Positions 1 to 12,000 of a stretch of DNA of 64,000 nt are shown here, one piece after another. Under the pieces are notes generated by a model. It searched no databases. It saw nothing but the letters and a program-made list of their open reading frames with translations, and was not told the origin of the DNA. Location of the stretch: assembly GCA_017506865.1 (NCBI GenBank), contig JAFCMP010000108.1, positions 1-64,000 on the forward strand, given 5' to 3'. This DNA is from Tribonema minus (lineage: Eukaryota > Sar > Xanthophyceae > Tribonematales > Tribonemataceae). Within the stretch, counting starts at the first letter, position 1, and the number at the start of each line of letters is the position of its first letter. The translations under genes and the position numbers were made by a program.

Positions 1-3000
1 AAGGGCCCCAAGAACTTACATGGTGCGCGCCATGGCGTTCGGCCCCGACTCCTCACGCCTCGCCATCGCGCAGACCGACAACATCGTCTTCGTCTACAAG
101 CTCGGCGCCGAGTGGGGCGAGAAAAAGTCCATCTGCAACAAGTTCCCGCAGCCGTCCCCCGTGACAGCGCTCACCTGGGCGGACGCGCGCCCCCGAACGA
201 CATCGTCTTCGGCCTCGCTGACGGCAAGGTCAAGATAGGCCAGCTGCGCACCAACAAGCCCGCGACGCTGTACAACGCGGACTCGTTCGTGGCAGCGCTC
301 GCCGCGAGCGCGGACGGCAACGGCGTAGTCAGCGCGCACGCCGACGGCGCGATTTATCGTTTTTTGTTTGACGACAGCGGCGGCGGGCCGAGCCATGCGC
401 GCCTCGCGGTGCACCCGTGCGTGCCGTACGCGCTGAGCTGGGGGCGCAGCATCGTGGCCGCCGGGAATGACTGCCAAGTGGTGAGCGCTGCTGTGCTCGG
501 TGTGATGAGGGCTAATGCTTGGTGTGTGTGGAGCGCTGCTGCACGGTTCGATGAGCGCTGATGCTGCTTGGTGTGTGGAGCGCTGTTGCTCGGTGTGTGG
601 AGCGTTGCTGCGCAGGCAGTGCGCCCGTGTCTCGCGCGTCTGTCGCTGCGCGGGAAATGCTTAAGCGTAGGGTTGGGATAAGAGCTTTGTGGGTGTGAGT
701 TTTGTGGGTAGGTAGGAATGTATATTGCCGCATGGCATCCGCTGAGCATCATCATCCGAGCATCATCACCTGATGCGCATTCTGGAACGTACATACATAC
801 CTGTTGGTGTGCTTCCAAGCGATGTGTGGCAATGGACTCGCCCGCACCCGTGGAGGTGGGTGGCGGAGCATACTGGCAGTGGGAGATAGGTGCCACATGG
901 CTCTTCTGTGCTCTGATATCCCTGTTGTCAGGGTGTCCTTGAGGGGCTGTTGCAATGAGGGCTGGAGCAGGATACAACTCAGAGCTGTACGTGCAGCATT
1001 TATGTCATTCCTAGCGCTTGCTTCTTGATGGGCACTCTCACTGAAGCGACTGATTGTGTGCAGACATTGCCTGTCAGCGTTTACAGCAGCGGTAACCACA
1101 GCATCCACATGCTGCACGAGTCCTGCCCGTCCTCACACCAGCGATATTTCCATGCAGCTGGCACCTCGCAGCCCAACCGCCATCACAGCGTCATTGTGAG
1201 GCGTCACAGCACGCATTACATCACTCACCGCTGCGCAGCAGGTTAGGGTATTAGGTTCGTGGGTCCATCACAGCGCCATTGTGCGGCGTCGCTGCGCGCA
1301 TTACACTCGCCGCCGCGCAGCAGCAGTGCGCATCTGGTGGTGATGACCAACTTCATGCTGTTGACTCTCCCCCGCAATTTTTCTACGGCGTCGACGGCGG
1401 TCTAGAGCAACTGCATTCCTCATCGTGTGAATCAACTTCATGTCGCCACCACTCAGGGCTGCGCCGTGCCGCAACTTGAACCTGACTGTCCGCATGTGAT
1501 GGTGATAATCAACTTCATGTTGCGACTCTCCCTTGCAGGTATTTTACGGCGTTGACGGCGGTCTGGAGCGCACGTTCGACTACAGCAACTCACCCAAGTG
1601 CAAGGAGTTCAGCGCGGCGGCGTTCAACCCCAGCGGCGACGCCGTTGTGGTGGGCAACTTCAACAGCTTCTACGTGTATGCGCACAACCACCGCGCCGGC
1701 CTGTGGGAAGAAGTTGGCATCAAAGAGGTACTGAAGCTACGTATAGCATGAAGCTTGAAAGTACATAGATCTACAGTATTCTTGCAAGCATATGAGGTGC
1801 AGCAAAGAGGTAGGTAGGTGTTGTGGCCGCGCCTTTCTCGCGCGAGTGAATTGTGACTGGAGTACTGGTGTGTGCCCTGCTTACAATTCCAGGTAGCAGT
1901 TTGACATGTTCGCCGCGCTTCTCTCACTGTCTATTGTGTGGGATGCTTGCAAGAAACTTGACAGCAACATGAGCGGTCGCACTGTTTGTTGTAAGTTTAT
2001 TATATTGTAAGTTTACTGTTGGTTGTAAGTTTATTGGAAACGAATCAAAGATCATAGAGCTCTAGGTGATAAAGGATGGTTAGCCGCAAGTGCCTTCCAC
2101 CAATAACCGTGGTCGCCGCTGCTGCAGTCATTGGCCACGAGTCAAACAGTGCCACCATAACCACAGTAGTCAAAAAGACCTCTGTGTGCAAGCTTTTTAG
2201 CGTTCGAGGGCATGGGTGTTTCAGTATGGAAAGGTCTCACGTGTTCGGTAGGCCAGCTCCAGCTGGTAGCCCAAACACAGGAGGTGCAGCAGCTATTGAC
2301 AGCGCTCTTAAATGCGCGTAGTGTAGAAGGTGGTGTGCGGGTTGTAAGTTTACTATTTTTGCCTCGCCTCAGTGGCCGGACGCCGCTTGTTGTGCCTATT
2401 TGGGCAACCACGGCAATGTTTGGGTTTAGGCATAGGGTTTGGGTTGGGAAGGTTCTGCTGATGCTTGTTTACCAAGCGCTTATCATAGAGGCTTCTGTTG
2501 TGACCCACATGAACAACGGCACTCATACCTTTATCTTAAGTACAACTAGTTCTGCTGTCATCGCCCGGTCAGTCTCTGTACCAGAGTGTGTCGTTTCTGC
2601 GTTGCATTAGGTTGTGCTGTGCATGCAGCACTTTTTCTGAAATATTACACTAAGCATGTGCAGCAATGCAGCTTGACAAATCTGACTTCAACTGCAACTT
2701 CCTGGTGACGCTACCCAGGTGGAGAACATGTACACGGTCACATCGCTGGGGTGGAAGGCGGACGGCAGCAGGCTTGCAGTGGGAACACTGTGCGGCGTGG
2801 TTGACGTCTACGACGCATGCGTCAAGCGCTCGCGCTATCGCGGCAAGTTTGAATTCACGTACGTCAGCCTCAGTCAGGTGAGCCGCAATGTATTTGAGTA
2901 CACGTGAAGTACACTTGCACTTGAGCGCTGAACTCTGGCACTTGTGGTGGACGTGTACGACACATCCATGATGCACTGCTGTGGCAAGTTTGAACGTCAC

Positions 3001-6000
3001 GCACAGCAGTCAGGCGAACGAAGTACTTTCATGATGCTGCATCGAATTGTGAGTTGCTGTGCATCACACGTACGGTCATATTCCAGGCACAGTCTGGTGA
3101 CTGTGGCGTCATTTGCGCCCCGAGCGCAGCCCAGCAAAGCGCGCTGGCATGCCATTGTGGAGCGGCTAGACTGGTTCTTCCCGCACTGCTACATCAATGC
3201 TGCGCAAGAGCACAGCCCACACCACCTTCATCACAATATGGTCCTCTGACATGTGCTGCTATGCCAATGCTGCGCGCCGCCGCCGCCGCCGCCAGGTCAT
3301 CGTGAGGCGCCTCGGCATCAGTGCTGTTCAAAGCACAGCGCACACCCCCTGATTGCGACATATATATGTATAGCGTCCTCTGCAATGTGCTGAGCACTGC
3401 TACGCCACTGCTTCGCCGCCGCCGCGTTCAGGTCATTGTGAAGCGCCTCGGCACGGGCGCGCGCATCGTCGTCAAGTCCCACTTCGGCTGCGAGATCCTC
3501 AAGATCAACATCTGATCGCGATTTTGTCTCCTGAAACAAATATTAAACATGCTGAGCAATGCTGCATCACTGCTGCGCGCCGCCGCCGGCGCCGCCAGGT
3601 CATTGTGAAGCGCCTCGGCACGGGCGCGCGCATCGTCCTCAAGTCCCACTTCGGCTGCGAGATCCTCAAGATCAACATCTTCAAGGACCGCTACGTCGCC
3701 GCCAACACCACGGAGACGCTCCTCCTCGGCGACCTCGAGACCCTCAAGCTGTCGGAGGTGCCCTGGAACTTCAACTCTGGTGGCGAGAAGTTCATCTTCG
3801 ACGCTCCCGCCGCGGCGCTCGTGTTTGCGGCGGGAGAGCTGAGCGTTGTGGAATACGGTCACAACGAGGTCGCGGCGGCGGTGCGCACGGACCACATCAG
3901 CGCGCACCTGCTGTCGGTGCGCCTCAACGAGCGGCCGCCGCGCACCGGCGCGCCCGATGACCCCGATACGCCGCGCGCGGACGAGCACGACGGCCAGGTG
4001 GGCAGGCTGGTGTTGCGGTATCTACAGCATGCATGTGTAGGTAGGTATGAGTATAGGCGATGCGTGCCGGCGCGCCCGATGACCCTGATACGCCGCGCGC
4101 GGATTAGCACGACGGCCAGGTTCGTGGCCCGTATGTATGTATATAGGCGGTGTACCTAGGTAGGTATGGGTATAGGCATAGCGGTATGATGTATGTACTG
4201 GTGTGGGTAGGTATGAGTATAGGTTATGCATGCCGGTGCGCCCGATGACCCCGATACGCCGCGCGCGGACGAGCAGGACGGCCAGGTTCGTGGCGGCATG
4301 TTGTGAACTACAGGCGCTGGTGTAGATAGGTATGGTCATAGACGTCGCCAAACACCGCGTGCGGAAGCGCAGGGCGGCCAGGTGTGCGCACGGCTGTTGT
4401 GGTGGCATGTATGTATGTAGGTGCTGGTGTAGGTATGCTCCAAGCGTCTCGCCACCGTGCACGAACGAGCTGGACGGCCAGGTGCGCCAGTTGGTATCAC
4501 TATGGTGTCTGCAAAGTGTATGTGGTATATGGGCATTGACGCCGCAGAGGAGCTGGACGGCCAGGCGCGCTAGTGGTGCGTCGCATGTGTCGTCAAGCAT
4601 CACCTGCAACGGCATGTGCTGAGTTTTACTGCGCTACTAGATTGATTCAGCATCACCTGCTACGCATCTGCTGACCGGTGATGCGCCGCATGTGCAGAGC
4701 TGGCTCTGCCATTTACTGAGCACTGACACGCCGCATACCAGCCCTCCCCCTTGACCCCCCCCCCCCTTCAACCCCCCCCCCCCTGCAGAATAAAAAGATG
4801 GCCTACCTGCTGGACGCGCAGACGGTGAACGTCAAGAATCTGGTCACACAGGCCAGTGTGACGGTCAATCATGACTGCCGCATCGACTGGCTCGAGCTCA
4901 ACAGCAGGGGCAACCTGCTGCTCTTCAGGTGCGTGCGGGCCGCGGAGCCGTTTCGTAATTCGTAACTGTCTTTGAACACATGTGTGTGGTTGACTGCGCC
5001 GCGTGACTTGTGGCCTGCCGGCTGCAGTGCCCCGCACCACGCGCTACTCTCTTAAAGCGATGCGTGCGTGATGTGATAAACCCGTGGTCAACACTATAGC
5101 TGGCGGGACAGCGACTGCTTGGGAGAAGTAGCATCGTACAACCTCTGTAACATGCTTCAGGAAGGTGAGCGGCCATGCACTAAGAGCAAAATATTCTGCA
5201 AAACTTGTTTCCTGCATGTCTTCCCCCATGATGACGCTTCTCTGCGTGACTTCCCTGGAGATGGTGCTTCTGCTCATATGCCATGCAGTTGGTGATTATG
5301 GGCGTGCAAGTAATGAAGCTGCTGCCCTGTCTCATTCTCCAGGTGATTCCCACTGCTATTTTGCTCGCACATTTGCCTAGCTCACCCAGCCAGGACCATT
5401 GCACCTCTGAGTGACCTGCGGGAAGATCACACACACGACTTGGCCCAATTCCTGAGCAGCTGCAGCTCTCCACTTTGGAGAAGTAGGTTGCCCTGGTGAC
5501 TCATCTAAGAGTGCCCATTCTTCGTTTTCTACTCTGCGAGCCGCGACAGGCGGCGGCAGCTGCACTCCTTCAATGTGAGCATAGTGAACCCTAATTACAA
5601 CTCTGATCTAGTCTACACCCAACCCCAATAACCCTAATCCCCATCCTGACCCAACTACTGAGCGGCCGCACCCCCAAGTTGCCCCCGTTCATCATCCAAG
5701 AGCGCCCATCTTCCTCCTTGACTACACTGTGAGCAGGAACAATCGCGGCAGCTGCACCTGTTCAACATGTACGACTATCTCCCCCTCCCCCCCTGATGCC
5801 GTCACCGTCTCGGGTGCATGCGTCTCCCCTCATTGTCTAGATAGCGTATGCGTTCTTCCTCTCTTACTTTGGAGCAGGGACAAGCGGCGGCAGCTGCACC
5901 TGTTCAACGTGGGCAATTACCTACTTCTGCCTCCTGTTAATGCCGTCATCGTCTCAGTGTGTGCGTCTTCGCTTTTACTCTCTGAGCAGGGACAAGCGGC

Positions 6001-9000
6001 GGCAGCTGCACCTGTTCAACGTTGACGATTATCTACCTTCCTTTAACGCCGTCACCGTCTCAGTGTGTGCACCTTCTTCTTTACTCTCCGGGCAGGGACA
6101 AGCGGCGGCAGCCGCACCTCGACAATGTGGACAGAGTGAACCCTCACCCTAACGCTGATCCGAACCCTAACTCTCACCTAACCCGAATCTCAACCCTGAC
6201 CCATTTCTGCGCAGGGACAAGCGGCGCCAGCTTCACCTGTTCAACGTGGACAACCAGACGCGCACCACGCTGCTCAACCTGTGCAACTACGTGCAGTGGG
6301 TGCCCGACAGCGACGTCGTTGTCGCGCAGAGCCGCACGTCACTCTGCGTCTGGTACAATATACACGCCCCCGATCAGGTACAGCATGTATGCATGTGTTG
6401 TGCGCGTGGTATGTGGCACTGGCACTGCGTCAACGCAGGGTTTAGGTTGGGACAGGGCTGGCGTTTTGGGGTCAACATTAAGTTGTTCGTGTAGTGGATG
6501 CCCGACGGCGACATAGCCGCACCTCCCTCTGCGTCTGGTACAACATTACACGCTCCCGATCAGGTACAGCATCAGCGGTACGCGCATGGTCTGTGACATT
6601 TGGCATTGCGACAACGTAGGGCTGGAGGTGGGTCAGGACTCAGGTTAGGGTTAGAGGTGCAGTGGGTGCCCGACAGTGACGTCGTCGTCGCGCAGAGCCG
6701 CACCTCGCTGTGCGCCTGGTACAGCATACACGCTCCCGATCAGTTACATGGCGTATGTATGTTGTGCATATGGTCCACGACATCTGCATTGCGTCAGCGC
6801 AAGGGACAGGATAAGGGTCGCGGCTAGAATCAGGGCTAGGGTTAGGGTTACAGGTGCAGTGGTTGCCCGACAGCGACGTCGTCGTTGCACAGAGCCGCAC
6901 CTCGCTCTGCGTGTGGTACAACATACACGCTCCCGATCAGGTACATGGCGTATTTGTTTTGAAGTATGTGCTATATGACACTTGCCATTGCGCCAATGCA
7001 GGGTTTGCGATTCGGGCTAGGGCTAGTGTTAGTATAGTGTTAGTATGACATGTGCGGTGGATGTCAACAGCGATGTAGGCGCGCCTCGCTTTGCGTCTGG
7101 TGCAACATGAATGCCACTGATCAGGTACATACTGTATGTGTAGGTTGTGCATATGGTCAGTGACACTTGCCACTGCGCTAGTGCAGGATCAGGGTTGGGG
7201 CAAGCAAGGCTTACAGCTAGGGCCGATACTACATGCGCCTAGGGGCAGCATTATATGAGGATGAGGGTTAAGCCTAGGGCTAGGGTTAAGGTGGGGGTGG
7301 GGGTTATGAACTCTGCACCTGGCACGACATCCACGCCCCCATCAGGTGCGTTGTGAGCGTTGTGCACATGGTCTAGGGTTAGGGTTTGGGCTAGGGTCAG
7401 GGATACACTGTACATGCGTTCCCGCATGCTCATCCCCTACGACCCCGTGTATGCACACACAAAATTCTCTGTTGATGATCACTGCTTTAACGCCATGTCT
7501 CGAGAAGTTATCAACAGCCTTACTATGAATCAATTCTTATGGCCCTACTCACTTCACCTGCACCTGCTTCATTTGCCGACTGATCTGATTGGTCCTCAGG
7601 TCACCAATCACCAGATCAAGGGCGACGTGTACGAAATAGAGCGATCGTCGGGGCGCACGGAAGTCATTGTCAACGAGGGCTTCCGAGAGGCATCGTACTT
7701 GCTCGATGAGGCCCTGATAGAGTTTGGGACGGCTATAGACGACAGGGATTACGCCAAGGCGATGGAGGTGAGACCGCAATGCTGCACACACTGCCCGCAT
7801 CGCAAGTGAACTGTGGTGAATGGTAGTGAACTGCGGTGAACAGGGAGTGGACTGGCGCTTTCCAATGCCGCTGGAGCTGACACTGGAGGGCGCGGCCACG
7901 CGGCCTGAGGCGCTACTCACCTGGTTGAGCGCTGCTGCTGCGCCTTTGCTGAGCGCTGCACACACACACTGAGCACTGCTGCTGCTGCTGTGGGGCGTAC
8001 TCGCGACCCCCCCCCCTTGTCGCGGCTAAGGCTTTCCCCGCCGGAGCTCACCCCAGAATCCCCTCGTATGCGTTGAGCACTGCTGCTGCTGCTCCTGCTG
8101 CTGCTGCACCTGTCTATGTGGCACCTTGTTTTGAATGGACTCGTCCTCGCTCTGACCACTATCTGGCAGATCTTGAGCACTGCCGCCGGAGCTCGCCCCT
8201 GGAGTAGTCCGCAGCATCCCCAGTTGCTGAGCGCTCATGCGCAACGAGCTCTACCACACACACACCTGCGCTCCCCCGCTGAGCTCCCCCTTTTACCTTG
8301 CGCTCCGCCGCTCCACGTGCGCTGAGCACCGCTGCTGTAGCTGGTGCGGCATCTTGTCCTCGATGCAGTCGCGCGCTGGCACTCAGTCGCGTGCCGCAAC
8401 GCCCCCAAAGCTGAGCGTAACCGATGCAGGTCATTCGTCGTCCATGCTTGCGGGCACAAAGCTCAGGGTGAGGGCCAGGGTGAGGGTCGCGGCGGCGGCA
8501 TGAACAGTTCTCTACCTGATGAGCTCTCCCGCCGCCGCCGCCACCTTTTTTGTCCGTCCCGCTCCCGCTGCTGCCCAGATTCTCGAGCCACTGGAACTCA
8601 CGCCGGAGGCAGCGGCCATGTGGTCGCAGCTGTGCGACATGGCACTCGCGCACGGCGACGTCCTCATTGCTGAGCGCTGCGCAGCGGCGCTGGGTGACGT
8701 GCCGCGCGCGGCGTATTTGCATGCGCTGAGCGCTGCTGCTGCTGCCGTGGGGGGGGGGGAGGGGGGGGGGCGCGACCACTGGAGCGTGCGGCACAGGATG
8801 TGTTTGCTGCGGAAGGATCTGAAGGGGGCGGAGGATGCGTTGCTGGCGCAGGGGCGGGTTGAGGAAGCCATAGCTATGTATGAGAAGGTATGTACTTTCA
8901 ACATACCGTATACTTTCAACATAGTGCATACTTTCGAGTATGAGAGCATCTGCTCATGAATACTGAAGTATACACATGCATGCACAACCATCGCCATTTA

Positions 9001-12000
9001 TGATAAGGTACATACTTCTCGTACATGCTTTGTACTTTTTATTAATTCTCGCTCAGGGCGCGAAAAAGCCCAGATGATTGGCATCTAGCTGTAAGGAATC
9101 TACATGTCGTATGACAGTCTGAAAGTGTCGCAACGACAACCACTCAAACGCCGCCGCCGCCAAATGGCATCTCGGGGTCCTCCCCTACGTCCTCCTCCAT
9201 GTGCCCCCCCCCCCTGGATTCTGCCATGTGTGTCATGACACGGCCAGAGTACGCCATGTGGAGCGCTGCCGACAGTGCCGAGCGTAAGCGCGCCAGGGCG
9301 ATGCCCTTGAGAGCTTTAGGGCGCGCTCCTCCGGGCACTGACATCCTGCTGGCATACTCCGTCGCCACAGCCTCCAGCAGCTTCCGCCCCTGCTCCCCGA
9401 TGCTGCCAAATGACCCTATTGCCAATGTGGCAAGTTTGTAGCAATTCTGATCATAATGACCAGAATAGTGGGTAGTCTTGGCGGCCTCTTGGTCGCGGCA
9501 GCATCGCTCGGGGTCTGCTGCAGTCTTCGCCGCCCGCGACGCCACCTGTGCCTCGAAGCAGGTAACGTCCACCATGAGCGGTAGGTGGCGTGTCGGGTCG
9601 TCGTAGCCGGTCACCGGGAAGGCGTCGGCAGGCAGCACGATGTCCATCCTGCGACTCCCCGGCGGCCCGGCGGACCCCAAAAACGGCGTGTAGTCCTCGT
9701 CCACCAGTCCCGTTTTGAGGTATTGCCGCAGGAGGCGCTGCGTGGCCCTCTTGACGCTATTGTGGACAATGGTGTCGTGCGCCTTGACGCGTGGCGCTTG
9801 ACACAGCCGTGCATCGCAGGGTGCCGCCCGGCGACTTCCCGCACAGCTTGCAGCCTGCCGTCTGCTCCTCTACTCCGATGGCGCGTTTGACGGCCAGCTG
9901 CCAGGATAGGCCATCGAACGAAGCCGTTGTGGAGTACATGGGCTCGTTGAGGAATGCCATGCCGATCGAGTGCATGTGGCGCTGCGACCGGAATCGAGCA
10001 AGTGCTTGCGTGCGTTGCGTGCCCTGCGGCAGCTGTTGCAGGTCCGCCTCCACCTTATCTGCAAGCTCGGTAGCGACGGCATCTGCAAGCGCACTCTGAT
10101 TGGGGCGCTTCAGGCTACACTGCAACTGCAGAGCACTGGCGTCAAGTACGCAAGCAGCATCCGCACCAGTGCCACCACCTGCTGTCGGCCGCAGCGGCGG
10201 CTGCTGCGTAGGTGGTTGCTGCTGCAGTGGCGTTAGCGCTGGTGGCAGTATATGTTCCAGCTTGTCACCTGTTGCTGCACGTAGAGATGTGGCAGCTGTG
10301 GCGATCGTCCGCATGAGGGGCAGGCGCGCCACCTCTGCTGCTGCTGCGCCTTGTAGCATTGCTGGTGTGGAACGCGCAGCGCCTGCATTGACGGCTGCCG
10401 CTGCTGCGTGCGCTGGTGCTGCAGCTGTGCCGCCTGCCGTTGCTGCTGCTGCCAGTGGTGTTGCTGCTGCCGCAGGTGTTGGTGCAGCACTTGCCGCATT
10501 GGCCGCTGCCACCGCCATTGCCGCTGTCGCAGCCGGCACGGTTGCGGCGCCGCCTGCCGACGCTGCTCCTGTTGCAGGTGCTGCAGCAGCCCTTAGGCTA
10601 GTAGGGCCTGTAGCAGCTGTATTGCCTATGCCCGCAGCCGCTGCTGTTGATGCTGCAGTTAGTGATGCCGCCGAGGCCACTTGAGGTGCAACATGTGCTG
10701 CCGCTGCTGCAGCAGCCTCTGATGCTGGAGCAGCTGCTGCTGCCGCCGCTGCTGCTGCCGCCGGAGTAGTTGCGCCGTGCGCCGCCGCTGCTGCTGCTGC
10801 CGCTGGTGCCGCCTGTGCTGCCGCCGCGGCCCCTGATCCAGCGGCAGCTGCGTCGTGTGTTGCCGGAATGGCTGCGCCATAAGCGCGGCCAGCCGCTGAT
10901 GCAGTTGCCGCTGCCGGAGCGGTCGCGCCTCCACTGGCAACCGCCGCTGCCGCTGTAACAGTTGCCGCTGCTGATGCTGCTGGTGCTGGTGCTGCTGCCG
11001 CTGCTGCCGGTGTCGCTTGTGTTGCCGCATCCTCAGCAGCGTTGTCTGCAGCCGCTTGAGGAGCCGCCTGCTGCAGCACCCCCGCCCATCCAGAGAGTGC
11101 TGGTTGCAGCGCTTGCAACGTGCCCGCCACATACGCAGCATCAGCGATGTCGCAGGCGCTGGTAATGCCAAGGCCGCCATGCCGTGTTGGGAGTCGCGCT
11201 TGCTGTAAGGCTGGGCCGTGCGCTGCCAGATGGAAGTGGGCCCCACTTTGCTCAAACTGGCGCCAGGTCTGGCCTGGTGGCTGCAGGCCCATTGAGTGCT
11301 CAAGCACCCACTGCGTGACCCGATCCCACTCCTTGGCGGCTGGCGCTGTCTGCGTAGTGGGAATGGTGCGCAGGCAGTACGTCATGCGAGGCACCACGCA
11401 GTAGCGCAGTAACCTGAACATAGCCCTCGGAGATGTCAGGCGCGCGCATCGCTCTGCAAATCGAGCCCCTGCCCCGCCTGCACCCGCTTCCCTGCGCAGC
11501 CATGCGTCCACAAAGCTGCTGTGGCCCACCGGCACCCCCAGCAACACAGCTCCACGGTTCTGATTTTCATCCGTATCCCCCACTAGCTGAACGCCCAGCT
11601 GCTGCAGCAGTTGCCGCTCGTGGTCTGTCACCACATGCCCCCTGCCAGGCAGCGCGCGTGACTTGGTGAGGTTTAGCTCCAGCCCCACCTCCGCAAAGTG
11701 TTGTTTGAGCTGCGCCACCGCCTGTATGTCATCCTGAGTCAGCGTGCAAGCGCCTGTTCGGACGTTGGCATCGTCCATGTAGGCGCCCATCCGCCTCCGC
11801 GCGCGCTGCGCAGCCGCCGCCTCATTGAACCGTTTCAAGCACTGAGCAATGGCGCCGCAGAAGAGCATCGGTGCCGCGGGGTCCCCCTGCTTAAACCCGC
11901 GCTGAGACATGATGATGCGCGTGGAGCCGTCAACGTGCTGGAACAGCAGGCGTGGCCGAGTGCGAACGTATGTGCCGATGAAGTAGTCGAGGAAGTCCGG

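Noticed and set aside
354-977. 207-codon minus-strand frame in IFT172 intron 1
   Set aside because: Overlaps the true exon antisense and continues into simple CTG-type repeats; no motif.
10100-11080. Long alanine-rich and leucine-rich frames on the plus strand
   Set aside because: They are antisense shadows of the GCT/GCC-rich linker of the LINE; no domain and no start context.
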